Counted from the first letter of the stretch, positions 1 through 8,345 are shown. The stretch is 31,010 bases of DNA from Patescibacteria group bacterium (GCA_018830585.1 JAHJSD010000067.1:1-31010), one strand, 5' to 3'. Made by a program: numbers and translations. The notes: generated by a model from the sequence alone, not told the origin.

Positions 1-161
1 AAAAGAAAGTGATCGCTTCTTATTTTTTCCGGTCAAAACAGACCCAAAAACCTCCACGAAATGTCTATTAGCTCAAATTATCCTAATTAGAGGTTAAACA
101 TGAATTTTGAAATGGGTTTTATGTTCATTAATTCTTTAGAGAAAAGTATTAGATAGAGGAT

Positions 162-548
162 CTAGTCACTTTTTCTTTCTTTTGAGAAGATAAATCTTTT
201 AAAGATCAAGGTTAGAGCCAAACCGGAAACTAAAAAGCTTAGTGAATAAGTTATATCGTCCACTTGTTTAACTTTTCGGGCTTGCTCCAAACTTTTAAAA
301 CAGTCTGCTTTTATTTCCTTTTTCTCTTGTTCGCTCAAAGGTTCGGCAATTGCCCCTTCCAAAGGAACTGCCCTCGAAGAAGCTTCTATCTGACATCTTG
401 TCTCCTCATAGTCGTTAAGCGGATACTTTTCAAACACCGCACTTTTTACCACTGTCGATACTCCTCTGACAAAACCCACCACTATCAAAGCTACTCCAAT
501 CACAAAAAGTAAATTGCTAAAAATTGCTTTAATTATTTTAGTTTTCAT
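162..548 (-). CDS. small membrane protein, two transmembrane segments, unknown function
   Basis: 128-residue protein. One hydrophobic helix lies near the N-terminus (residues about 6-28) and a second near the C-terminus (about 100-116), joined by a polar stretch of about 70 residues with two cysteines. The C-terminus is basic (KERKSD), so both ends may be cytoplasmic with the middle outside, but this topology is inferred. No family is recognised. An ATG six bases upstream (554) is possible, but I prefer 548 because an extended -10 (TGC-TAAACT, complement at 557-565) ends 8 bases before it, the spacing seen at many other genes here. The gene is divergent from recQ. Confidence 0.6.
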   Translation of the reverse strand: MKTKIIKAIFSNLLFVIGVALIVVGFVRGVSTVVKSAVFEKYPLNDYEETRCQIEASSRAVPLEGAIAEPLSEQEKKEIKADCFKSLEQARKVKQVDDITYSLSFLVSGLALTLIFKRFIFSKERKSD

Positions 549-556
549 ATACATTC

Positions 557-565
557 AGTTTAGCA
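557..565 (-). promoter_or_regulatory. extended -10 element of the 548 gene
   Basis: On the minus strand this reads TGC-TAAACT, an extended -10. It ends 8 bases before the ATG at 548, so the transcript would be leaderless or nearly so. No clear -35 is seen, which is usual for extended -10 promoters. Confidence 0.45.
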
Positions 566-638
566 CAAACGCTTTAATAAACGGAGCCGGATTCTGAATA
601 TCTTGACAGATGGGCATAAAACAGACTAAGGCAGGTAT

Positions 639-670
639 GAAACCCCACGACCTTATGGGTGTGGAGTTTC
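639..670. repeat. imperfect inverted repeat in the recQ/membrane-protein divergent region
   Basis: The arms start GAAACCCCAC and end GTGGAGTTTC, pairing with one mismatch in the outer ten bases. No T-run follows, so it is not an intrinsic terminator. It lies upstream of the recQ promoter at 676-704 and could be an operator, or a chance palindrome. Confidence 0.4.
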
Positions 671-675
671 ATTTC

Positions 676-704
676 TTGACTCCGGGTTTTCTTTGGGCAA
701 AAAT
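676..704 (+). promoter_or_regulatory. recQ promoter (TTGACT-17-AAAAAT)
   Basis: A -35 TTGACT (676-681) is followed, after exactly 17 bp, by AAAAAT (699-704). The -10 ends 7 bases before ATG 712, which would give a leaderless recQ mRNA. The -35 is strong and the -10 is a 4/6 match. Confidence 0.45.
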
Positions 705-711
705 AGAGAGC

Positions 712-2775
712 ATGAGGAGGATGCTGAAAAAATACTTCGGCTATGAAAGTTTTTTGCCGGGGCAGGAGGAAGTAATAAGATGGGTGTTGGAAAAGAGGGA
801 CGGGCTGGTGCTGATGCCGACAGGTGGAGGCAAATCGCTTTGCTATCAACTGCCGGCCCTAATCAGGCCGGGAGTAACGCTGGTGGTGTCGCCCTTAATT
901 GCCTTAATGAAAGACCAGGTTGATGGGTTAAAAAATAACGGCGTAAGGGCGGAGTTTATCAATAGTTCTTTATCGTTCTTAGAAATTAACAAAATTCAAC
1001 AAGCGGCAGAAAATGGCCTGATAAAGATCTTGTATGTGGCGCCGGAAAGATTGGTACTGCCACCATTTATTGATTTTTTGAAAAAAATTAATCTGGGTTT
1101 AATTGCTGTGGACGAAGCCCATTGCATTTCTGAATGGGGGCATGATTTTAGACCGGATTACAGAAACTTAAAAATTTTACGGGAAAATTTCCCTGCTGCT
1201 CCAATTTTGGCATTAACGGCTACAGCAACAGAAAGAGTAAAGCAGGATATTATCGAAAGATTAAAATTAAACAAGCCTAAAATATTTATCTCCAGTTTCA
1301 ATCGGCCAAATCTGATTTATAAAGTCCGGCCCAAAAGACAAGCATGGGAAAACTTACTGGTGATAGTTGAGAAACATAAAAATGATTCGGTGATCATCTA
1401 CTGCTTTTCCAGAAAGGAAACGGAAAATATTGCCGCCAGGTTAGATAGTGAGGGGTATCAGGCAAAAGCTTACCACGCCGGGTTGGATAGTGAAATGCGC
1501 AAGAAAGTGCAGGAAAAATTTATTAGAGACGAAGTTCAAATAATAGTGGCTACCATTGCTTTTGGTATGGGTATCGATAAACCGGATGTCAGGCTGTTAG
1601 TCCATTATAGCTTGCCCAAGTCGATGGAAGGATATTATCAGGAAACAGGGCGGGCAGGCAGAGACGGGCTTCAAAGCGAGTGTGTCTTGTTTTATTCTTT
1701 TGGCGACACCAAAAAACACCAGTTTTTCATTGATCAAATAACAAATAAGGTGGTGCGGCAAAGCAGCGAAAGAAAGCTAAGAGAAGTGGTGGAATACTGC
1801 GAACTGATTGGCTGTCGGCGAGAGTACCTGCTCAATTATTTTGGCGAAAATGCGATCAGCTGCAACGGATGTGATAACTGCTTGACCAGTAGAGAGGAAG
1901 TAGAGGCGACCGTTATCAGCCAAAAAATAATGTCTGCCATAATTAAAACAGGAGAAAGATTTGGAGGGAAGCATATAGCAGAAGTTTTAAGGGGATCACA
2001 AAATAAAAAAATCAAAAGCTGGAAACACGACAAACTGTCGGTCTATGGCATTGAAAGGGAGAAAAGCGCACCAGAGATAATGGAAATAATCAGGTACTTG
2101 GTTGGCAAGGGATTGGTGATTAAGGACCAAGGCAGATATCCAACATTAAGCATTGGTAAAAGAGGCAGGGAAGCTTTAAAAAAAAGACAGGTCATCAAAC
2201 TGCCAAAGGCAAAAGAGTCAAAAACTGCGGATTATCAAACTGATAAATTGTTCGAAAAACTAAGGAGGCTAAGAAAAGTTATCGCCGACAGAACCAGGGT
2301 GCCTCCCTATATCGTTTTTAATGATGTCTCGCTTAAGCAAATGGCAAAACTCAAACCCAAAACAGGGGCAGAGTTTTTAAAAATCACCGGTGTCGGAGAA
2401 GAAAAACAAAAAAGATATGGGCAGGAGTTTTTGCAAGCTATAAATAATTATAAGAAGCGGCCAGCACCATCCACTTATGAAGAAACGAAACGGCTTTGGA
2501 AGAAAGGTTTGAATATTGAGGAGATTGTTGAAAAACGAGGCGATACTAAAGGAACAATCATTAATCATTTAGAGAAACTGGTGCAGGCGGGAGAAAAGAT
2601 TAATTTGGCCAGAATTAAGCCAAAAGAAGAAAAATTTAAAATAATTAAAGCCGCTTTTGAAAAATCGGGAGGGAAAAAACTGTCACCGGTTAAAGAAATT
2701 TTGGGAGAAGATTATTCTTATGATGAGTTGAAGATTGCCAGATTGTTTTTAATTTTTTCGACGCCAGATAGATAA
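712..2775 (+). CDS. recQ: ATP-dependent DNA helicase RecQ
   Basis: 687-residue 3'-5' superfamily 2 DNA helicase acting in recombination and repair. Visible motifs: Walker A TGGGKS (residues 37-42), DEAH box (134-137) followed by the RecQ-typical HCISEWGHDFRPDY, and motif VI with QETGRAGRDG. Four zinc-binding cysteines of the RecQ-Ct region are present (368, 384, 387, 390). A winged-helix region follows, then an HRDC domain (about 512-580) and a C-terminal helix-turn-helix segment (about 590-630), so the full RecQ-RQC-HRDC architecture is intact. The reading frame stays open upstream to 610, but those 34 residues do not resemble a RecQ N-terminus, while MRRMLKKYFGYESFLPGQ does. ATG 712 also fits the promoter at 676-704; ATG 721 is the alternative. 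Confidence 0.96.
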   Translation: MRRMLKKYFGYESFLPGQEEVIRWVLEKRDGLVLMPTGGGKSLCYQLPALIRPGVTLVVSPLIALMKDQVDGLKNNGVRAEFINSSLSFLEINKIQQAAENGLIKILYVAPERLVLPPFIDFLKKINLGLIAVDEAHCISEWGHDFRPDYRNLKILRENFPAAPILALTATATERVKQDIIERLKLNKPKIFISSFNRPNLIYKVRPKRQAWENLLVIVEKHKNDSVIIYCFSRKETENIAARLDSEGYQAKAYHAGLDSEMRKKVQEKFIRDEVQIIVATIAFGMGIDKPDVRLLVHYSLPKSMEGYYQETGRAGRDGLQSECVLFYSFGDTKKHQFFIDQITNKVVRQSSERKLREVVEYCELIGCRREYLLNYFGENAISCNGCDNCLTSREEVEATVISQKIMSAIIKTGERFGGKHIAEVLRGSQNKKIKSWKHDKLSVYGIEREKSAPEIMEIIRYLVGKGLVIKDQGRYPTLSIGKRGREALKKRQVIKLPKAKESKTADYQTDKLFEKLRRLRKVIADRTRVPPYIVFNDVSLKQMAKLKPKTGAEFLKITGVGEEKQKRYGQEFLQAINNYKKRPAPSTYEETKRLWKKGLNIEEIVEKRGDTKGTIINHLEKLVQAGEKINLARIKPKEEKFKIIKAAFEKSGGKKLSPVKEILGEDYSYDELKIARLFLIFSTPDR

Positions 2776-2806
2776 AATTGCAATTTTAGCTTAAGAATGA
2801 TAAACT
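2773..2806 (+). promoter_or_regulatory. palindrome and promoter between recQ and the coiled-coil gene
   Basis: A perfect 16-bp palindrome TAAAATTGCAATTTTA (2773-2788) includes the recQ stop codon and a -35-like TTGCAA (2778-2783). After 17 bp follows an extended -10, TGA-TAAACT (2798-2806), ending 8 bases before ATG 2815. The palindrome over the -35 could be a repressor site. Confidence 0.45.
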
Positions 2807-2814
2807 TCGGTCAA

Positions 2815-3606
2815 ATGACAAAAGTCAAAAAAGATTCTGCCGTTGCCAAAGTAACTTACAAAAGTCCAAAATCCGATATTTGGCGGGCCTATAAAGAACT
2901 CATCGAAAACATAGAAAAACAAGGCGCTGAAAAAGTTTCGGAAAAAATAAACGAGCAAACATTAACGCTCACCAAAGGGTGGCTAGAAAGAGTAAATAAT
3001 CTCCATACAACCTTACAAAAAGAAATAGAAACTATTGAATCCGAATTCAAAAAAGCGTCGTTAGTTCTTGCTGATTTGGCAGAATCTAAAAAATCAGTAG
3101 AGAAGCTTATGAAAGACGAAGAAGAGGAAGCTAAAAAAGCCCAAAAAAGAGAAAAAGAGGAATATGATTATGAATTTGAAAAGCTTAAAAAACGTCAGGA
3201 GGAAGAACTTTCTGAATACAGTAAAAAAGTTTTGGCGGAATTGGAAGAAAGAAAAGCAAAATTAGGCGAGCAAGAAGCTGAACTTACCGATCTTAGAAAT
3301 CAAGCAAAAACATTTGAGGCAAGGCTGGAAAAAACGGCCAAAGAAGCGGCTGACGCCGAGACAATAGAATTAACTAAGGAGTTTGAACATGAAAAAGAGT
3401 TAGCAAAACAAAAAGCGCAATCCATCCAAGAGCTTTTAAGTCAAAAGGTGGAGTCCTTAACAAAGACTATTTCCGAATTAAAAAACGAGAATCAAAGACT
3501 AAGTCAGCTTCTTTCACAAACAAATTCAAATTTGACTAAGATTGCCGAAAGAGCTGTAGAAAAAGGCTCAAACTTTCAAATCTCATCCGCTAAAAATCAA
3601 GAGTAG
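2815..3606 (+). CDS. long coiled-coil protein, unknown function
   Basis: 263 residues, very rich in Lys, Glu, Gln and Ala, with heptad-like spacing of Leu/Ile/Val from about residue 35 to 250. The N-terminus (MTKVKKDSAVAKVTYKSPKS) is basic and less helical. There is no signal peptide and no membrane helix, so it is probably cytoplasmic. No domain family is recognised; coiled-coil regions like this match SMC- or tropomyosin-like proteins nonspecifically. I chose ATG 2815 over the upstream in-frame ATG 2797 because the TG of 2797 belongs to an extended -10 that fits 2815. A promoter of its own suggests independent transcription from recQ. Confidence 0.75.
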   Translation: MTKVKKDSAVAKVTYKSPKSDIWRAYKELIENIEKQGAEKVSEKINEQTLTLTKGWLERVNNLHTTLQKEIETIESEFKKASLVLADLAESKKSVEKLMKDEEEEAKKAQKREKEEYDYEFEKLKKRQEEELSEYSKKVLAELEERKAKLGEQEAELTDLRNQAKTFEARLEKTAKEAADAETIELTKEFEHEKELAKQKAQSIQELLSQKVESLTKTISELKNENQRLSQLLSQTNSNLTKIAERAVEKGSNFQISSAKNQE

Positions 3607-3843
3607 ACTGGGTTTAGAGGTAAATAGTAAATAGATAAAATAATAAATAGGGACGGGGATGGGTATTGCCGTAAACTTCGTAAAAAACAGCTACATCTTT
3701 TTGTATTGCGCCATTTTGTATTTATTCGTTCCTAAAATTTCTTCTGCTTGTTTAATCCCCGGTTGAAAACATCAAAGAACCCATTCGGAAAGTCGATGCG
3801 GGCTAACCTTGTCACAAAGACATGCTAATCCGCCTTCGCGAAA

Positions 3844-3867
3844 ATCCCAAAGGGATCCCTTTGGGAT
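3844..3867. repeat. perfect 24-bp palindrome
   Basis: The sequence ATCCCAAAGGGA followed by TCCCTTTGGGAT is a perfect palindrome. It can also fold as two adjacent hairpins, TCCC-AAA-GGGA and TCCC-TTT-GGGA. A related block at about 5421-5442 has CCCC-GAA-GGGG and TCCC-TTC-GGGA. Confidence 0.7.
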
Positions 3868-4000
3868 CCGAGGCCTATTCCTCCTTCGCCAAGCCTGCCT
3901 GCCCTCCTGCCGGCGGGCCTGCCTGTCGGCAGACAGGTAAACCGGCAGGCAGGGATTTCAGCTCTTGATGACAACTATGTTTGTAATATAAAGTAAGAAT

Positions 4001-4043
4001 CCGAGGGCTGTCCCGAAGGGACCCCTTTGGGGTTAGCCCTCGG
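4001..4043. repeat. cruciform-like three-way palindrome
   Basis: Outer arms CCGAGGGCT (4001-4009) and AGCCCTCGG (4035-4043) pair perfectly. Between them sit two small hairpins, GTCCC-GAA-GGGAC (4010-4022) and CCC-TTT-GGG (4023-4031). Read on the complement, the inner pair is another copy of the double-hairpin motif at 3844 and 5421. Confidence 0.6.
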
Positions 4044-4159
4044 AGCTTCAATACCTTTTCCCGTTAAATACAATATGTTGAGCCCTGTCCCTGTTAAGTT
4101 GACACCTGCGGGAAAAATTATTGGTTAAATTCAGTGGAGTAATAAGCTTTCATTGAACC

Positions 4160-4268
4160 TGTTTCAAAAGTCATCGCGAACGAGTGAAGCGAGTGTGGCG
4201 ATCTTGTTTTTAAAGATAGATTGCCGCGTCGTTAACACTCCTCGCAATGACGTAAAGAGTTTTGAAAC
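4160..4268. repeat. long imperfect inverted repeat of the GTCATTGCGAGGA type
   Basis: The core runs from GTCATCGCGA (4170) to CTCGCAATGAC (ending 4251), with inner complementary segments GGCGATCT and AGATAGATTGCC. It is flanked by GTTTCAAAA (about 4161-4169) and TTTTGAAAC (4260-4268), extending the palindrome to about 108 bp. A sister copy lies at 11872-11951. Repeats beginning GTCATTGCGAGGA are widespread in bacterial intergenic regions and are thought to be miniature elements. Confidence 0.65.
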
Positions 4269-4291
4269 CAGTTGATTATATCAGCAAGGAA

Positions 4292-5320
4292 TTACCTGCT
4301 CACAATTCTAATCTCTTGTCCAAGCTGGGCGATAAGACCGTAAATCTCCTTTGGAGCTCGGGTAAATATTCCAGAGATAACCGGCGTGCCGTCAATTTCT
4401 AAGGATAAGGGTTCACCGGATTCTAGAGAAAATTGTTCTGCCGATACTGTTTTAGGGGCCAGTGAGGGTACTTGATCAAGCAAATTAAACCGCGCCAAGC
4501 CATAAGCGAGCAAGGTTCTGCTCAGAGCCTGACTAGGATTATCCCCACCCATTAATAAAAGATGAAGAAGTGGTTCTTCTTTTTCAGTTTCTCGAGTATG
4601 AGGAAGTTTAACTCCCCCATAAAAATGGTAAAGAGTGATTGCCAGGAGACTAACATACGGATAAGGAATTTCTATCTTTTTTTCTTCTGATTTAAGAGTA
4701 ATGTCCCGTAAAAAGGAGGAATGTAATCGCTTTTCATCTCTAGTCCTTAAATCAAGCAAGGATAAAAGGTAAGGCAAGTCACCCGTGGGTGTTGCTCCGG
4801 CTAATCTTTTTCTTTTAAGAGCTTCTGTTGTTCTAAGCTGTTCATCTCTTTCCATTACTTTGGCAGCACCACCAGTACTTAGCCCCCAAGCAAAATGAGT
4901 CTGCCACTGGCCAACTTGAAGTTTTCCCAGTCTTACTGTTCTTGATCCCAAAGTTTCTTGTTGGAGTTGATTTTTAATATGTTTGATAATCGCTTCTAGA
5001 TTTGTGGCAGAAAATCTTTTTACCCCCCAATTATTTTCAGCCAAAGAATTGCCGCTGAGGCCAATTGGTAAAAAGGGATTTTTTCTGCCGCTCCCGGCTA
5101 ATTCTACTGAAGCTTTAGATAGGGTACCATCACCGCCACCAACGACCAAAATACTCTCTTCTTGAAGTTGTTTAATAATCTTCTCTATCTCTGGAATCTC
5201 TCCAATTGTAAGAACCCAGTCATTTTTTTCAAAAACCCTGGTTAATCGCTCTTTTTGCCTCTCGCCTATTCCCGGACCAGCCCTTTGATTAAAAAAAGCG
5301 TTTACTCTTTCTGGAGTCAT
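4292..5320 (-). CDS. diacylglycerol/lipid kinase-like protein (DAGK catalytic fold)
   Basis: 342 residues. The N-terminal half holds the nucleotide-binding loop GGGDGTLSKA (GGDGT at residues 62-66), the signature of the diacylglycerol kinase, sphingosine kinase and NAD kinase superfamily. A second block, PIGLSGNSLAENN, sits where typical lipid kinases have P-x-GT-x-NDFA; here it is altered to SGNSLAEN. The C-terminal half is beta-rich as in YegS/DgkB proteins and ends with a GxPLSLEIDGTPV motif resembling the family's D-G-E/D-P segment. The substrate is unknown; phosphorylation of a lipid or polyprenol-type alcohol is the likeliest role. No Shine-Dalgarno sequence is seen. The gene is isolated between repeat blocks. 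Confidence 0.75.
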   Translation of the reverse strand: MTPERVNAFFNQRAGPGIGERQKERLTRVFEKNDWVLTIGEIPEIEKIIKQLQEESILVVGGGDGTLSKASVELAGSGRKNPFLPIGLSGNSLAENNWGVKRFSATNLEAIIKHIKNQLQQETLGSRTVRLGKLQVGQWQTHFAWGLSTGGAAKVMERDEQLRTTEALKRKRLAGATPTGDLPYLLSLLDLRTRDEKRLHSSFLRDITLKSEEKKIEIPYPYVSLLAITLYHFYGGVKLPHTRETEKEEPLLHLLLMGGDNPSQALSRTLLAYGLARFNLLDQVPSLAPKTVSAEQFSLESGEPLSLEIDGTPVISGIFTRAPKEIYGLIAQLGQEIRIVSR

Positions 5321-5403
5321 TAGATTTAGGGCAAGACCAATTTATTTTACTATATTTATTCCTTTAAGAGTATTTTACACCTGATTGGTTTTTAGGATAT
5401 TTA

Positions 5404-5545
5404 GTCCGCCTTCGCGAAAACCCCGAAGGGGTCCCTTCGGGATCCGAGGCCTATTCCGCCTTCGCCAAAACCTGCCTGCCCTCCTGCCGGCGGGTAAACC
5501 GGCAGGCAGGGCTACGGAAGGACAAGGTAGCTCTCGGAGCTTCAA
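5404..5545. repeat. GC-rich palindromic repeat, second copy of the 3.83-kb block
   Basis: It repeats the block at about 3831-3958 in the same orientation: CCGCCTTCGCGAAAA, then the double hairpin, GATCCGAGGCCTATTCC, and CCTGCCTGCC ... GGCAGGCAGGG. Between the copies the first hairpin changes from TCCC-AAA-GGGA to CCCC-GAA-GGGG, preserving pairing at its outer base pair. Confidence 0.65.
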
Positions 5546-5673
5546 TTTGTGATTTTTTTTGTGTTTCCCAAAGAAGGGAGGCATCAATCGAAAACTAAGA
5601 CTTTAGCAGCAATAAAGCTTATCGGGGATTTTGCCTTTTTCAATTTTGCCAAAAGGGCTATAGGCTTCCATGC

Positions 5674-5733
5674 CCAACCTGGTTTTCTCATTGTACATCG
5701 GAAATAAACGACTAAACCCGTCTTATCTGGCTT
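5674..5733. repeat. dispersed repeat R2, copy 1
   Basis: About 60 bp containing ACATCGGAAATAAA and GTCTTATCTGGCT. It matches 8370-8430 closely and 19838-19880 partly. All three copies are intergenic and in the same orientation. Confidence 0.55.
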
Positions 5734-5780
5734 CCCAGTCCTGCTTGCCAGGTACAGGATTGTACTGTGGAGATTATTAG

Positions 5781-5903
5781 AAAACTATTATTTCTAAGAT
5801 AATAAAAGCGTTTGAAGATATAATTCAAACTGAATTGATTAAGGTAAGATGGGAGGAAATTAAAAGGTTACAAGTTCGACCAAGCCAAAACCCCGCATCC
5901 TAA
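5781..5903 (+). pseudogene. possible gene remnant without start codon
   Basis: This stop-free stretch encodes 40 residues with a protein-like composition (amphipathic, including AFEDIIQTELIKVRWEEIKR) and ends at TAA 5901-5903. There is no ATG or GTG, and a stop lies directly upstream. It may be the 3' end of a lost gene, or chance. It fills part of the 5321-5936 gap, which otherwise holds repeats. Confidence 0.2.
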
Positions 5904-5936
5904 AATGCTTATTATTCTTTTAATAACCACAACTTC

Positions 5937-7346
5937 TTACAGACAATCAGGACAACCGGGTAAATCTTTTACCGGATGGCACACGTTATCACAAACCCTC
6001 TTAAGGCAGTAATTGTAACACGCGTCTGGTTGAGGAGTTGGTGACGGTTTCGGACTTGGCTCTGGTGTCGGCGTAGGCGTTGGAGTAGGCACCACTCCTG
6101 AACAATTACCGCCAACGGCATTACAAGCATTAACCCGCCCCCAAATCCAATAACTCCCTGTTCCTGGAATCATATCTGCTGTCTGCTCAATCCTGTTCCT
6201 TACTTCTTGATTGCTTAAGCCCGACTCCCTTGCCCACACCAAAGCGGCTATTCCAGCTACATGAGGCGTGGACATTGATGTACCGCTACCAAAGTCATAG
6301 TTCAAACTTTTTTTGATACTGTAAGGATGGTTGGGGAAAGTACTGTAAATATTAACGCCAGGGGCGGCCACATCTACCCAACTGCCATAGCTTGAAAAAG
6401 ATGCTTTAGCGTCGTTGCTATCTGTTGCAGCTACTGCAATGACGTTTTCGTAATATGCCGGATAAGTACGGCTGGGATTGTTACTGTTTCCAGCTGCTGC
6501 AACTAAAACCACATCCCTACTCCAAGCATAGTTAACGGCATCTTCTAAGGTCGCCGATTTCCTGCCAGCGCCAAGGCTCATATTGATAACTTTAGCTCCG
6601 TTGTTCGCTGCCCAAATCATGCCGTTGGCTATCCAAGAATAATATCCACTGGCATTGTCGTCTAGAACCTTAACATTCAACAAAGAGGAATTATAACCAA
6701 CTCCGGCTACACCTTGAACATTATTTGTCTCTGCCGCTGCAATACCGGCAACATGTGTTCCATGTCCATACAAGTCATCAACTGTATTACTGGTGGTGGT
6801 GGTAAAGTTAATGTTATCAATTAACTTATTATCTAAATCCGGATGGTTTTGGTCAATTCCCGTATCAAGAACTGCGATTTTTATACCTAGGCTACCAAGA
6901 GTAACGTCCCATGCTTCAGGGGCATCAATATCCGCATCAACTGAACCAAACTCACCGTCTTTATACTCCTGTCCATCATTGTCCAGTCCCCACTGTTTGA
7001 TAAAATACTCATCGCTAGGGTCTTCTAAAGCATAGGCAATATAATTGGGTTCGGCGTATTCAACTAGGCCTTCTCTTGCATAGGCTGAGACCGCTTCGCC
7101 TACCCCTCGTTTAACTGCTACCACCTGAACATTGATACCTGGAATTACCTCTTTTACTTGTCCTCCTATACGTTTATGGACTCTACCAGCTTCATTTGAA
7201 GTTACACCCTCTTTGAACCTAACCAGAACTTCACCTTTGACAAACTCATTTTTTCCTTCAGCAGAAACCTGATTTTTTGTCCATAAAACAACAACTGAAG
7301 CAATAACAACAAATATCCCTAACAAAAGAATTGTTAATTTCTTCAT
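5937..7346 (-). CDS. secreted subtilisin-like serine protease (S8) with Cys-rich tail
   Basis: 469 residues. A signal peptide or membrane anchor (residues about 1-28) is followed by an I9-like propeptide (about 36-106) and a complete S8 catalytic domain. The catalytic residues are Asp161 (IAVLDTGID), His195 (GHGTHVAG) and Ser357 (GTSMSTPHVAG), with oxyanion Asn287. After the domain comes a Thr-Pro/Ser-Pro linker and a tail of about 30 residues with six cysteines (start DACYNYCLKRVC), perhaps a disulfide-bonded surface module. The frame extends to a GTG at 7358, but that GTG is part of the Shine-Dalgarno AAGGAGGTGA; ATG 7346 is the correct start. It lies 33 bp downstream of the Gln-rich gene, so the two form an operon. 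It is a paralogue of the protease at 18.3 kb. Confidence 0.93.
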   Translation of the reverse strand: MKKLTILLLGIFVVIASVVVLWTKNQVSAEGKNEFVKGEVLVRFKEGVTSNEAGRVHKRIGGQVKEVIPGINVQVVAVKRGVGEAVSAYAREGLVEYAEPNYIAYALEDPSDEYFIKQWGLDNDGQEYKDGEFGSVDADIDAPEAWDVTLGSLGIKIAVLDTGIDQNHPDLDNKLIDNINFTTTTSNTVDDLYGHGTHVAGIAAAETNNVQGVAGVGYNSSLLNVKVLDDNASGYYSWIANGMIWAANNGAKVINMSLGAGRKSATLEDAVNYAWSRDVVLVAAAGNSNNPSRTYPAYYENVIAVAATDSNDAKASFSSYGSWVDVAAPGVNIYSTFPNHPYSIKKSLNYDFGSGTSMSTPHVAGIAALVWARESGLSNQEVRNRIEQTADMIPGTGSYWIWGRVNACNAVGGNCSGVVPTPTPTPTPEPSPKPSPTPQPDACYNYCLKRVCDNVCHPVKDLPGCPDCL

Positions 7347-7379
7347 ATTTCTTCTCACCTCCTTTCAAACAACAACTTT

Positions 7380-8045
7380 CTATTTAGTAAATAGCTTAAA
7401 CAACCAACCTAATAGACTACCTACTTGCTCCTCTGCCCGAATCTGCTCCTCTAAAGCCGTGTTTTGTCCAATTAGGGCCTGAACTGCTTCTTGGATTTGT
7501 GCTTGGTCAGTTTGATTTGTCACCTGGGTTTGCAACTGTTCAAGCTGTCTTATCCTCGGTCTATTTCTCTTCATTTGCTGATTGAGGTTCTTAATCGCCT
7601 TGTAGTCCGGACCAAACAACTTCCTCGTCCAACCCCGCCTCGCTTCTAGTTTATCCAGCTCTCCTTCAATCTCTTGCTGCGCTTGTTGTTGCTCCTTGGC
7701 CACCTCACTTACTTGCTGGCCAATGCCGCCTTTGGCTCCTTGGGTAGTTAGCAGTTCCTCAACCGTCTGGGCTACCACGCTTATATGTTCTCTGGCGGTC
7801 TCGCTTCTAGGACTAACTGATTTTGGTTGTCCTTTAGCTTGACCTTCATTTTCTTCATCCTGCCCTTCCGGTAAACTCTCTTGTTCTTGGGTGGCAACCT
7901 GTAGCTGCTGGTCTTCACCCTGATTTTGAGTCTGAACTTGATTTTGACTTTGCGCCTGATTGCTTCGGCCTTGAGCAAGAGCAACAACAGGCAAAAACAC
8001 CAAAACCAGTAAAACGGAGAAAGTTATTATCAATATCTTCTTCAT
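7380..8045 (-). CDS. secreted Gln-rich coiled-coil protein
   Basis: 221 residues. It has a clear signal peptide with a likely cleavage site at VVALA-Q (about residues 24-25). A low-complexity Gln/Asn/Glu-rich segment (about 26-75) follows, then helices with coiled-coil character (about 80-205) and a short amphipathic C-terminus (GSLLGWLFKLFTK) that could touch a membrane. No enzyme motif is present and the family is not recognised. A strong Shine-Dalgarno GAGGAGGTG lies 4 bases before the ATG, and a promoter lies at 8087-8121. It is the first gene of a two-gene operon with the subtilisin; a role as partner, chaperone or substrate of the protease is speculation. Confidence 0.8.
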   Translation of the reverse strand: MKKILIITFSVLLVLVFLPVVALAQGRSNQAQSQNQVQTQNQGEDQQLQVATQEQESLPEGQDEENEGQAKGQPKSVSPRSETAREHISVVAQTVEELLTTQGAKGGIGQQVSEVAKEQQQAQQEIEGELDKLEARRGWTRKLFGPDYKAIKNLNQQMKRNRPRIRQLEQLQTQVTNQTDQAQIQEAVQALIGQNTALEEQIRAEEQVGSLLGWLFKLFTK

Positions 8046-8086
8046 TTTTCACCTCCTCTCGATTTCTTCTATTTTCTTAAGATTTT

Positions 8087-8121
8087 ATTATATTGTACTA
8101 GATAATACCGGAAGTGGGCAA
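8087..8121 (-). promoter_or_regulatory. promoter of the Gln-rich/subtilisin operon
   Basis: On the minus strand: TTGCCC (8116-8121 complement), 18 bp, then TACAAT (8092-8097) merging into TATAAT (8087-8092). Transcription would start near 8080, giving a leader of about 35 nt that includes the strong Shine-Dalgarno sequence. Confidence 0.5.
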
Positions 8122-8138
8122 TTTTATAAAACCTTAAA

Positions 8139-8345
8139 TGAAGCCCCGCGGGTACCTCGTCCTTCCGGCCTTGTCCTTAGAAGTCCGAAGGACGAGGTGG
8201 GAAGCTGTCCGCTGCGCGCCGTCTGCCAAAGCTTCAGCGACGTGCGACCAAAGGCTAAGGACAGCGAAGGAGGATACACCCGTGGCCTGCCTGCCGGCAG
8301 GCCCTGCACCAGACGGTACGGGGCAGGCAGGTTTTCTTGGTTCAC
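8139..8345. repeat. GC-rich repeat, left arm of an inverted pair
   Basis: About 200 bp with GGGTACCTCGTCCTTCCG, AAAGGCTAAGGACAGCGAAG, and CCTGCCTGCCGGCAGG, ending GGCAGGCAGGTTTTCTTGG. The same strings occur in reverse complement at 11965-12186, with an internal segment that differs. The two arms bracket about 3.6 kb. Reading frames through it are by-products of its GC content. Confidence 0.6.

Larger units (their letters stand above)
3650..4091. repeat. repeat element with GGGACGGGG...CCCTGTCCC ends
   Basis: This 442-bp gap element starts with GGGACGGGG (3650-3658) and ends with the near-inverted CCCTGTCCC (4083-4091). The same end pair bounds three other elements in this window. Inside are GC-rich palindromes (3844-3867, 4001-4043), a CCTGCC/GGCAGG-rich block (about 3890-3955) and GCTACATCTTTTT (3690-3702), the complement of a motif also found in the elements at 28.1 and 30.8 kb. 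TTGACACCT follows at 4099-4107. No gene is seen in the whole gap 3607-4291. Confidence 0.5.

Noticed and set aside
603..640. TTGACA at 603-608 as recQ promoter
   Set aside because: No acceptable -10 lies 16-18 bp downstream; the TTGACT-17-AAAAAT pair at 676-704 fits the recQ start better.
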